The position numbers and the translations under genes are program-made. This document shows positions 45,889-55,242 of a stretch of DNA of 64,000 bases, in pieces. The stretch is from Parastagonospora avenae f. sp. tritici 18332-5 (Eukaryota > Ascomycota > Dothideomycetes > Pleosporales > Phaeosphaeriaceae), in the NCBI GenBank assembly GCA_022559985.1, contig JAFJTR010000047.1:62001-126000 (forward strand), read 5' to 3'. How positions within the stretch are numbered: the stretch's first letter is position 1; every line of letters begins with the position of its first letter. The notes beneath the pieces were generated by a model, which saw only the letters and a list, made by a program, of their open reading frames with translations, ran no database searches and was not told the origin of the DNA.

Positions 45889-47227
45889 ATGGCGAACCAG
45901 GCTGACGCAGCAAAGACCGACCCGCTCTCGGGCATGGCGCACTCTGAGGCGCATTACTTCAACAGGTACCTCCCACGCGAGCTTAGTTGCAGAGAATACA
46001 CACTGACTTGGTTTGCATAGTTACAACCACCATGGTCCGTTCTCGCACCGCTGAACACTATGTCAAGATTACTAATGCGCAGTTGTAGGCATTCACGAGG
46101 AGATGCTGGTACGTAGCGCCTGAATCTGCATTCCTGCGAGGCTGCATTCACGCCCATTGCATCGGGCCGAAGACTGACGAAGCTGCTGCAGAAAGACGAG
46201 GTCCGCACAAAGAGCTACCGCGACTCAATCTACCAGAATGGCCACCTCTTCAAGGACAAGGTCGTCCTGGATGTCGGATGCGGAACATCCATCCTTAGCA
46301 TGTTCGGCCGCCCCAAAGTCCCTATACTACACACGTGAGCATCCACTGACACACACGATGCAGGTTCGCCGTCAAGGCAGGTGCGAAGCACGTTATCGGC
46401 GTAGACATGTCGACCATCATCGACAAGGCGCGCGAGATCGTCGAGGCGAACGGCATGTCAGACAAGATCACACTGCTGCAAGGCAAGATGGAGGAGGTCG
46501 TGCTGCCATTCGACAAGGTCGACATCATTATATCCGAGTGGATGGGCTACTTCCTGCTCTACGAGTCCATGTTGGACACGGTCCTGTACGCGCGCGACAA
46601 GTACCTGGTCAAGGACGGCCTCATCTTCCCCGACAAGGCCACCATCTTCATGGCCGGTATCGAGGACGGCGAGTACAAGGAGGAGAAGATCGGATGTGAG
46701 TTTGGAAAATCCTGCCTGAATCAGCGCAGGCGGCTAATACAGCACTAGTCTGGGATAACGTCTGGGGCTTCGACTATTCTCCCCTCAAGGCCACCGCCAT
46801 GACCGAGCCCCTCGTCGACACGGTCGACATCAAGGCCGTCGTCACCGACCCCTCCCCCGTCCTCACCCTCGACCTCTACACGTGCACTGTTGCCGACCTC
46901 GCCTTCAACATGCCCTACAGCCTCAAGGTCCGCCGCTCAGACTTTGTCCACGCCGTCATCGCATGGTTCGACATTGAATTTGCCGCCTGCCACAAGCCCA
47001 TCAAGTTCTCCACAGGCCCCCACACAAAGTACACCCACTGGAAACAAACCGTCTTCTACCTCAAGGACGTCCTGACCGTCGAGGAGGGCGAGAGCATAAC
47101 TGGTGTCCTCGACACCAGGCCGAGCGAGAAGAACCACCGTGATTTGGACATTAAGATCTCGTACCAGCTCGAGACGGAGGACATGCACAGGCAGGTGTCT
47201 GGCAACGCGCAGTACAAGATGTGCTAG
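45889..47227 (+). CDS. HMT1: Protein arginine N-methyltransferase 1 (HMT1/RMT1 type)
   Basis: Main asymmetric-dimethylating arginine methyltransferase, acting on RGG-box RNA-binding proteins and histone H4R3. Exons are 45889..45965, 46021..46034 (14-base microexon), 46089..46108 (20 bases), 46192..46301, 46364..46695 and 46749..47227; 343 aa. The microexons encode YNHHG and IHEEML of the conserved N-terminal helix. SAM motif I is VLDVGCGTSILSMF (joined across intron 4), the double-E loop is SEWMGYFLLYESML, and TKYTHWKQT is the THW loop. Intron 4 uses a weak donor (GTTCGG at 46302), but only this choice gives the universally conserved LSMFAVKAGA. The very short spacing between 5' exons is notable. 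Confidence 0.96.
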
Positions 47228-47794
47228 ACGCCAGCAAAGTATTGATTTCGATTGGATAGGACCTCATGATAGACTTCCTTTGTGAAGAGGTTCCTTTTTG
47301 GCGTTGGGGAAACGGACATCTTCGCATATACCAAAAACTTAGGGTAGCATGATGCGCATGTTCACGAGGTCACGAAAGCAGGGACCACATTCTGAAATGG
47401 ATTGGGAATTCCTCCCCTACAACCAAAATGTTGCCAACTCCGTATGCATCTGTGATGGTATAGCTAACTTGACGTGGAAGTGTAGACTGCGAGCGTTGCG
47501 GGTATGCGACGAGGTCAATTGTACAGAAGAGTTCTGGGATGAAGGATAAATCAAAACTCCATTCCAATGCTATGCTTGCGATGAAGCTATGTGGGTATCT
47601 ATGCAACCCAAAGTACTCCCGAGATGGCCAAAACCAGCCAAACATGGCTCCGTCTGCAGTACATGTGTCGCCAAAATGATGTCCTGTGATGCAAAATATT
47701 CCCAAATCTTTTCGCGCCGTAAATCCAAATACTCAATACTACTTTATACCTCCAAACCGATTGCCAACAAAGCTGGCAGTCACGTCGTCGGAGA
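47228..47794. other. 3' flanks of convergent PRMT1 and BRF1 genes
   Basis: 567 bases between convergent stops, with no credible gene. The overlapping ORFs of 66-111 codons here are in mutual antisense and lack protein character. Confidence 0.4.
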
Positions 47795-49969
47795 TTAGTA
47801 GTTGTCGTCGTCATATCCTTCGAAGCCTTCTTCCTCGCTCCTGTAGTTGTGCTCCAGATCTTCTTCATCTTCCACCTCCTGCTCGTATTCCTCTTCCTCT
47901 TCCTCGCCTTCAGCGTCCTCGTCTGGGAGCTGAACCACGGGTGGCGTCTGCACGGTCAGGCTCGCAGCCGGACTAGCACCTGTGCCACTCCCAATGCCAG
48001 AAGGCGAGCTAGCCATATTGCCGCCGGGGAACAGTTCCTTGAGTCGATCGTAGTTGATGTGGTTACTAAATTGTTTGCTCCTCTTTTTCAGCATCTTGTG
48101 CGCTGCCTCTGCCGCGCTAGCTGCAGGCTGGCCTTCGAGTACAGAGCCGTCGCCCATCTGGTGGTGCTTGCGCTTCTGCTTTGGCTTCTTTGGCTTATCT
48201 TCGGCGGCCTCAAGCTCGGCTTCAAGCAGCTTCTTTTGCTGGGCGCGCAACCAATCTTCATTCTCTGTGATCCAGATGAGCTCCTTCCTGCGGACTTCTT
48301 CAGGAGCGAGAATGCAGTTTGCGACATCGGGGTCGTCTTCGAACTCGTCTTCCTCGATATCAGCGGAGGTATTCACTGGAATGTCGCGTTGGTCGAGGTG
48401 TGCGCGGGCCATTTGTTGCGCGGTCCAGTCGGAAGCCTTCAATAACGGGTGGTTCTCGTTCTCGGTGAACTCCTTGAATATGGATTCCCAGTCCTTGATC
48501 TGTTCGGTGACTTCGGACTCAATTTCTTGCTCGATTTCAAGGTCCTCTGGCGCTATGACTACCATCTCTCGCTTCTTAGGTCGACCTCGCTTCTTGGGCG
48601 TGACAAAGGCTTCGTCTTCCGGAAACCCCTCTTCAGCGTCTTCCATGGCAGCATCTAGCGAGTCTATCAGGCTTTCGTCAATGCCGTCGAGATCACCATC
48701 ACAAATATCGGCGTCGCTGACAAGTGGTACTGCGGTAGCCTCACCCTGTGAAGAAGCGTTTTGTGCAGTACCATTGTTCTGCTTACGGCGCTTGCTGGTC
48801 CTTGCAGGTGCAGTGCCTGGGCCGGCCTCCGTCTCGCTGCTGTCCGATTCTTCTAGGGCCGCTGCGCTGTCTTCGTGCAGTTGGACTCGCTTGCGTTTCT
48901 CCATGCGTTCTTCCTTCTTCTCACGTCTCCAGATAGCGGGGGGCTGTGTGGTGACTTTCAAGCGCTGGCCAAACTCGCGGAATTGGTTGATAGTCAGGAC
49001 GGAACTAGGTGTCTGTTTGTATTCATACAGGCGGGAGTTAATTGTTGAATCTGCAACCTTGACGACGTAGACGACCTCTCGAACGGTCCGTCGGAAATTG
49101 TTCATGCGCGCGGCGAGTATAATGCAAGCTCCACAAAGACCGGCAGGCTGGCGGCCTTGTACCATCCAGTCGCGCTTCATCCGTTTGAGGATTTTGCAAG
49201 CATCCGCAGCGACACGGAAGGAGTCGTCTTCAAATTCGAGTTTCCGGCAGTATTTCAGCATCAAAGGCTCGATCTCCTGAACCGCCGTGTTGCCGACCAG
49301 TTGTGCCGGATCTTTCTCGCCCAACTTCTTAAGGAAGGATTTGTAGGTATCTCCGAGAGCCCAGACGTTGACTTGAATCTTCTCGGCAAGATCCATGAGC
49401 ATGAGAGTATTCTCGGTCTGTCTTCGAGCGGCCATGTAGAGAGCCACGGCGGCAACGGTTCTTATACGGCGTCCTTGAATGAAGTTGTGATTCATGGCAA
49501 GCTTGTACCACATCAGAGCTTGCGAACGCACTCCCTCGGGGATGTTCAGAGTGACGCCAATTTTCTCAATCGAGTCTCTTCCAAGCATTTCGGACTGATC
49601 TCGGCTGTGCATGCCGCCTAGACCGCGCATAGTGCCACCCATGGAGTTGGCGTGACGTTGATTTTCTCCAATAAATCCACCCTCCACCATGGCTGCTCCA
49701 CCTGCAGTCTCACCAAAAGTGACTTCGGAGACGATGGCGCTTTCTTCGTGGACTGTTCCGCAGCTCAGGCATAGTGTATTACCGTCGCCAGTGTCTATGA
49801 CCGGGTCGGAACAGCAGTTGTAGACGGCGGGACGCTTCTTTGCGACTTGTGGAGGGAGGGCATTCCGTCTCGTGTTCTGACTCTGGTAGGTTGAAGACTG
49901 ACCAAGTCCACCAATGCGGACGACAGGCTGTCTTGGGCCCGTTGGCCGTCGGGCTGCAGCTACAGACAT
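47795..49969 (-). CDS. BRF1: Transcription factor TFIIIB subunit BRF1
   Basis: RNA polymerase III initiation factor. Single exon, 724 aa. A zinc ribbon lies at ~50-75 (CCSDPVIDTGDGNTLCLSC), followed by the B-reader/linker VTFGETAGGAAMVEGGFIG. Two TFIIB-type cyclin repeats follow at ~110-290 (GRRIRTVAAVALYMAARRQ and GRQPAGLCGACIILAARM). The C-terminal half is acidic and disordered, with an AT-hook-like KKRGRPKKRE at ~460, then the BRF1 homology block that binds TBP and Bdp1 (~545-660, with ENEDWLRAQQKKLLEAELE and SKQFSNHINYDRLKELF). The end is Asp/Glu-rich. The 338-codon plus-strand ORF at 48054-49070 is an antisense shadow. Confidence 0.94.
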   Translation of the reverse strand: MSVAAARRPTGPRQPVVRIGGLGQSSTYQSQNTRRNALPPQVAKKRPAVYNCCSDPVIDTGDGNTLCLSCGTVHEESAIVSEVTFGETAGGAAMVEGGFIGENQRHANSMGGTMRGLGGMHSRDQSEMLGRDSIEKIGVTLNIPEGVRSQALMWYKLAMNHNFIQGRRIRTVAAVALYMAARRQTENTLMLMDLAEKIQVNVWALGDTYKSFLKKLGEKDPAQLVGNTAVQEIEPLMLKYCRKLEFEDDSFRVAADACKILKRMKRDWMVQGRQPAGLCGACIILAARMNNFRRTVREVVYVVKVADSTINSRLYEYKQTPSSVLTINQFREFGQRLKVTTQPPAIWRREKKEERMEKRKRVQLHEDSAAALEESDSSETEAGPGTAPARTSKRRKQNNGTAQNASSQGEATAVPLVSDADICDGDLDGIDESLIDSLDAAMEDAEEGFPEDEAFVTPKKRGRPKKREMVVIAPEDLEIEQEIESEVTEQIKDWESIFKEFTENENHPLLKASDWTAQQMARAHLDQRDIPVNTSADIEEDEFEDDPDVANCILAPEEVRRKELIWITENEDWLRAQQKKLLEAELEAAEDKPKKPKQKRKHHQMGDGSVLEGQPAASAAEAAHKMLKKRSKQFSNHINYDRLKELFPGGNMASSPSGIGSGTGASPAASLTVQTPPVVQLPDEDAEGEEEEEEYEQEVEDEEDLEHNYRSEEEGFEGYDDDNY

Positions 49970-50988
49970 GCTGCAAGTTCGGTATTGTGTTGTGAGAGTC
50001 CAATGGTCAGGTGCGTCGCGGGTGTTGGTAGTAGGTAGGAGGTAGTAGGAGAGAGTACAAAGATTTAGAAGAAGACGCGATTTAGGCAGCGCGAATCAAG
50101 CAGTTCGGTGCTGCGGCATGGTGGGGTACGCCGCTACGTGGGACGCTAACCGCATGCAGCCCGCGAGCTCGCATCTCGTGAGAACGACAATTGAAAATTG
50201 CACAAGCTGTAGATGTCACAGCTTACAATGAAGATAACATCACCGCCTTGGTCACTATGGTATGTCCTGGACTACGAGTGGCTACAACCATTAAGGAAGT
50301 GGGCGCCTCCGCAGAGAAACGGCTTTCGAGTCACCGCTGCAACGTTCTCATATCTTACCACGAGTCCAGCTCGGACTGCAGGACTACCATTCTAGGATGC
50401 AGATCATTCAAGTCTTTTCTCCATTTACCTTGAACAGCATCAAGGTCATATCAGATGGTCGGGTAAGCTGAAGAATGACGTGACGGTTCTTCAATATTGG
50501 TGGCTTGCACTTCGCGTCCATGGCAGGGACGTTACCGAGACCCGAGGAGACTGGGCATGTTTATCAGCCCAAGGCACAATTTATTTAGAGGCAATGCAAG
50601 CCGGCGACAATGTTGCCCAGCAGTACCAGCACTGTCTTCTAGAGACCGAATCGCTGACCCGCAATTGTGTACCTGCAGCAAACTCGCACTACGTCGCGGG
50701 CGCTTGCCACCAACCCTACTTTCGGGCTTCCTCTCGCAGCCACGCGGGTGACGGCATGACCGCCCATTATTGGCTGGCCTGCACACCCAACACACCCAAA
50801 GTTAGCACGGAACTGAGTCCCTTGCCTGGCTCCCCAGCCTCCGACTAAACAAGACAAGGAACCTAGTTCAACCGGTCCCCGCAGCTTATCCAGCTCGCAG
50901 CTGCGACCCCGAGGCTCCAGATCACTTCGTCTCCACCCCAACTTCCTGCCTCTAACTACACAAACAATTTTCTTCGTCCTTACACACT
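49970..50988. promoter_or_regulatory. Divergent intergenic region BRF1 / acidic protein gene
   Basis: 1.02 kb. Near the BRF1 start there is a run of GTAGTAGGTAGGAGGTAGTAGGAG (50024-50049), an imperfect GTAGGA repeat that may be a BRF1 leader or promoter element. The ORFs at 50480-50941 on both strands mirror one another and have no protein character. Confidence 0.4.
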
Positions 50989-51777
50989 ATGACGACCCGC
51001 AAGAGAAAGCAGGATACCGAGGAGCTCGTGGCACTCCCATCCGACGAGTCTGAGGAGGAAGAGGAGTGAGTCTGCCAATCCTTGACGTCATGCCCTTTTC
51101 TACCAACCTCGCTTTTGTGCGATTCTGGCCGCATTGTGGTCGCCTGTAGCCGCTGTCTGATGGCCATGTACTCGAATTGTGCCATTGAGCTTCGCGATTG
51201 CTGAGCATACGCTCAAAAGTCGTTCTCAGCCTTACCGGATGCTGAGAGTCGTCGTACTATTGCGCGATTTTTCGCACAAGGTTGCCTCAATGGCATTCTT
51301 GCGTCACTTGCCAGTCGGTTCAGAGTCCTTCGCGAGCAATTAATTGGCATTGATGCTGTTATCACTTTTTTTTCGTGGCGCATTATCAGAGCTGACCCCA
51401 CACCTCGCAGATACGCCGAATCAGAGGGATCTAACTTCGACGAAGAAGATGATTCTGAGGCCGAAGCACCTCGTAAGCATTGATTGATGAAACCCGACTA
51501 GGACGACTCCGTCTAATTATCTATAGCCCCAAAGAAAAAAGCCAAGCGCACCAAGGCCAAAAATGCTGAGGACGACGAGGATGAAGAGGACGACGAGGAC
51601 GATCTCGAAGACGAGGGCTCCGATGACGATGCCGAGGAGCCTGGTGATAGTGACGATGGCGAAGATGCTGGTCCACCATCAAAGAAGCCTGCCGGTGCCG
51701 AGAAGGACCGGAAAGTAAAGACCACCAAGAAAGACGAGCCCGTTCCTGTTGTCGATGACGATGAGGACGAAGAGTAA
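50989..51777 (+). CDS. Small acidic nuclear-type protein
   Basis: Exons are 50989..51065, 51411..51472 and 51527..51777; 129 aa. Intron 1 is 345 bases, unusually long for this locus; intron 2 is 54. The protein starts MTTRKRKQDTEELVALPSDE with a basic tag, continues with Glu/Asp runs, a KKKAKRTKAK nuclear-localisation-like stretch and more acidic runs, and ends in DDDEDEE. Such proteins are often histone chaperones or ribosome-biogenesis factors, but no motif allows a family call. The end may be spliced further: a donor-like GTAAGC overlaps the stop (51773-51778) and CACTTGCAG at 51898-51906 would give an end two residues different. Confidence 0.7.
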
Positions 51778-52150
51778 GCTCATGCCGCACTGTATGCAGT
51801 AATTTTGTAGCGAGCAGAAAACTCCATATACGATCATTCACCCGGATCCAGATGCAGACTGCACTTTTGTATTTGACGGCACATTCCCCATCACTCACAC
51901 TTGCAGTGAATGAATGATGATCAGATCTCTTTAAATGGAGGTCATAGACAAGGACATTGTATTATTATCGGCAGGCTCTAGGTAACCCATGAGAATCTGG
52001 GGAGCTCTTCGAGCCTTGTTTGAAGCTGAAAATTATAGACGACAGTCATATATCTTAAGTCCTACAACCTACGACCTAGTCACTACTGCTTGGCGAAATT
52101 TACAACATCTGTGAGCATATCAGCAGACGACACTAAATCGGTCTCGAATG
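51778..52150. other. 3' flank between the acidic-protein gene and the decayed gene
   Basis: 373 bases, AT-rich, holding the 3' UTR of the acidic-protein gene (or its last intron) and of the decayed minus-strand gene. Nothing else is seen. Confidence 0.4.
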
Positions 52151-54433
52151 CTATTTACCAACGATCGTTGAAGACAGATTGTGAAGGAAAGGGACTGCAA
52201 TGCCCTGTATTGTAAGGATTGCAGTCACCTCATTCGGTCCTTCAATGGCAGCATAGTACGAGCCCCATGTGCCAGCAAGTGTCAAAGCATCGCGCCCTAC
52301 CGCTCTCATGGTAGCTCTCGCTATCTCTTCATCTGAGCCAGATCCCGCGACGGCGCCGCAGGTAAGGTTAACAATGTCTCCTACTGAGTTCAGCGTCGAC
52401 GCCAAGGCCGATGTCGAAGCCTCGAATGGTTTGACGTGGGCATTGCCAAAGCCAAAGCCAGAGCCACCAGATACGTTAGTAAGTAACAGGGATAGAACAT
52501 TGACTGACATGCCACTTATCATGAAGACGGCGTTGAGCGCACAGCCCACAGTCTTCAGCGGGTCGGTGTGTGAGATGGCAGTAAGGGGCAATGAAACTTA
52601 CTCTGGCGTTATTTGCTTTCCCATACTTGTCGTTGAGCCACGCGGATTCATTGATGTAGTGGCGCATCAAAGCCAGTTCGATGATTTTGCTTGCCAAAGA
52701 GAGTCCTGATCCCATCATTGTGACGGTATACTTCAGTCCAATGAACTTTGATTCGATCTTGCCAAGATCTTTTGCTTGGAATATGTTCCAGTCGATTTTG
52801 CCTGCATTTTTGACGTACGATTTGTCCGCCTTCATATTCTTGTAAGGATCTTTGATGACTTCTGTCCCTGAGGCGGCTTGCAAAGCCACCATCGTAGCGC
52901 TGGAGCTGACGAGGCCAAACCACGCGCTTGCCTGGCCGGCGATAAACGTGCCTTTCTTGTACTTGCGTTCCGCGTCCTATCTTCATATCAGTACTAGCTT
53001 GTAGCATATCAATTTATACATGTACCTTATCGCTTTCCGTGGGCTTCTTCACCTCCTGTATGCGATCATGGCCACCCTTTGCTGCCTTGATAGCATGTGG
53101 CGGCGCCGCCATAGCCCGCATCGTGCGCTTTTCGATGCCGAGGACAGAGTGGAGGTCTAGTACATCGTCGGTGATGATCGAAAATATCAGTATTGAGTCT
53201 CCAAGGACGTCGAAGGGGAGCTTCCTGTCCTTGATAGCAAAGATGATGTTCATGATCGCGGCCGTGATGAAGGACCCCATGTTCAAGAAACTGAATTCTT
53301 GCTCGGCGATGACCTCAAATAAGGTCGTGACTACTGGAACTTTGATCTTGCCTGTCACCAATTCGAAGAGTTGTTTAATGGTGAGAACGATAATATCGTA
53401 AACTGTTCGTACCAATATTTGGAGTGATCGTACGAGTCACCTGATCATCACATGATCAGCCTCTGCACGCGACTTAGGGGCTAGTGCAGGAGTATATAGT
53501 CTTCCCGTACGATAGCTTCAATCAATCAATCAATATGCAACAACTCAAAGTTTGCAACTTGCTTCACACCGTACAATTGTACTTGCTTTACCTAAGGTGA
53601 AGTTCTACCAACATAAACCGCGATAATGAGGATCTCAGCAGCGTCGAACAATGTCCAGAAGATGTCGAAGATGACCTCTAGTAGGTGATCGCCAATACTG
53701 GATGGATCCTTGAATATAGCTTTGAACTTGTCTACCATGTTATCAAGCTCGTCCTGAACCATGTTAGGCGCGGTTTCAGTCAAAGCCTTACGCATGAACT
53801 CCATGCTTAGGGATTGATAGAGCTCTCCCATCTCCTCGGCTGCTGACTCGGTCAACGCTTCCACCACAATCTTGAAAGGCATAGTCAGCTTCGTCAGAAT
53901 CTTTATCGCCGGATTGTTGACCACAGTGTCAAACTTGCTGTAAATATCACCGAAGATGCTGCTACCAGCACTACCATCACCCTCGCCCTTTGGTGGCCGG
54001 GTATCCTTGATGATAGGCTTGAGCTTCTCCCGGAGGCGTTCAATGCCATCCGTTAATGTTGAGCGGTTGATGTCGAGAAAACGTGTAGCGACATGCAACG
54101 ATTCCGACACTACATCGCTAATCACCTAGTGAGGTAATATTAGAGTACGCTCTTGCCGTATACTTAGAACATACCTTTTGCGTCTTCTTAATATTTTCAA
54201 TATCGAAGATGAACCCCAGCCACTCTAGTAGACCCGTAAGGACGATGCCAAGGTGATCTTTCAGGAAGGTTACTACCGTACGAATCAAGTAGCCAATAGC
54301 CTTGATCGCAAACACTATGATCTTTCTCGAGACCCAGTATGTTTACATCAAGGAAGATGGGCCGCTGGTCCATTGGGAGTATGTAAGGGTAGACGGTATG
54401 CACTTTTCCTTTCAAGATGTATAGCATCCTCAC
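52151..54433 (-). pseudogene. Decayed large gene of unknown family (frameshift, insertion, 5' end lost)
   Basis: Recognisable exons are about 54433..54175, 54125..53602, 53404..53026, 52976..52602 and 52552..52151, with intact GT-AG introns of 49 bases between them, so it was a real spliced gene. The product is rich in amphipathic and hydrophobic helices (AIKAIGYLIRTVVTFL, ILIIAVYVG, FITAAIMNIIFAI) with a Gly-rich C-terminal part; I do not recognise the family. Three lesions are visible. An extra base in the AAA run at 54323-54325 shifts the frame between two clearly coding stretches. About 190 bases interrupt one exon at 53405-53609. The 5' part is missing: upstream of ~54430 the sequence belongs to an opposite-strand fragment. 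Expression of short pieces cannot be excluded. Confidence 0.75.
53410..53601. other. Insertion of about 190 bp inside an exon of the decayed gene
   Basis: The coding frame stops at 53594..53592 and resumes near 53404. The flanks carry near-identical short direct repeats, GTTCGTACC (53405-53413) and GTTCTACC (53602-53609), like a target-site duplication. The inserted DNA has no ORF of note but many short inverted repeats: CTGATCAT/ATGATCAG (53441-53459), CTGCAC/GTGCAG (53463-53489), GTACAATTGTAC (53571-53582), a TATATA box and a CAAT tetranucleotide run (53520-53533). It has no clear terminal inverted repeats, so a MITE is possible but not shown. Confidence 0.55.
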
Positions 54434-54436
54434 TCA

Positions 54437-55204
54437 CATGCCCAGGGTACAACTACTTCACAATAAGCACTTCTTTGGACCTGCAAAGATTGAAAGCTAA
54501 TAAGAAACTGGCTTCGGATGCGCAGCGTCGCGTGTTCATCACCGTTAATGTTAAAATGAAGTATAGGGTGGACATGTCTACATCCGCAAAGATAGAGGAC
54601 CCGGTCGTACCGCAAAAGAATCGTGCATATGAAGCTACTGTTGCTCTCAAACATCGCATCGTATTGTGTATCACGGCCGGAAGTGCCGGGAAATCGTAGG
54701 TGACTCATGCATTCAATTATCTTACGTGTACCAACGTTCTGATCAAGGACCATTGAGGCAGACTCTTCAACGCAGCCCTCGCGTCTTGCCGAACTGCTCA
54801 ACAATCCAGGCGCAAACGTGAAAGAATATTTCCTGGAGTTTCGAGATATGGGATGGAATGGCACAATCCCTGGCGGCTACGGTGCTTGGACGCGCCGGGA
54901 GGAGCACAACAATGCCCACTTCTTCACTAACTCGGGTATCATAGACAAGATGAAAGATCAACTGAAGGGACAGGTGAGTGACGAGATCAACAGTATCATG
55001 ATTCTATTGGATGCTGTTATGAACCTGGCAGCAACATCCATTATGATGCCTGGTGGAGAAGTCATGACTTTCAGTGGCATGGATACGACTAGCGATGCGC
55101 AGCTGTATGCGCACGCACGTCAGGTACACGTTGGGTGCGAACGACGTGCACCAGACTTAAGCAACATCAGCCACGGCGGATACAGTCTTGATAGCGCCGG
55201 ATGA
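54437..55204 (+). pseudogene. 5'-truncated gene fragment, head to head with the decayed gene
   Basis: Open, protein-like sequence begins abruptly near 54440 (YNYFTISTSLDLQRLKANKK) with no start codon or upstream exon. It is spliced normally (54696..54747, 52 bases, GTAGGT...AAG), giving AELLNNPGANVKEYFLEF in frame, and continues to a stop at 55202-55204. Near 55111-55124 the coding character moves to another frame (there GANDVHQ and later TADTVLIAPDEAYII), so a second frameshift is likely. No family is recognised. Its start abuts the broken 5' end of the minus-strand pseudogene, which suggests an inversion or other rearrangement joined two gene pieces, perhaps of one ancestral gene. Confidence 0.55.
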
Positions 55205-55242
55205 GGCTTATATCATTGTGTTTGTTTGTTTGCTGTATGCGA

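Noticed and set aside
48054..49070. 338-codon plus-strand ORF opposite BRF1
   Set aside because: Ser-rich antisense shadow of an Asp/Glu-rich exon; BRF1 is unambiguous on the minus strand.
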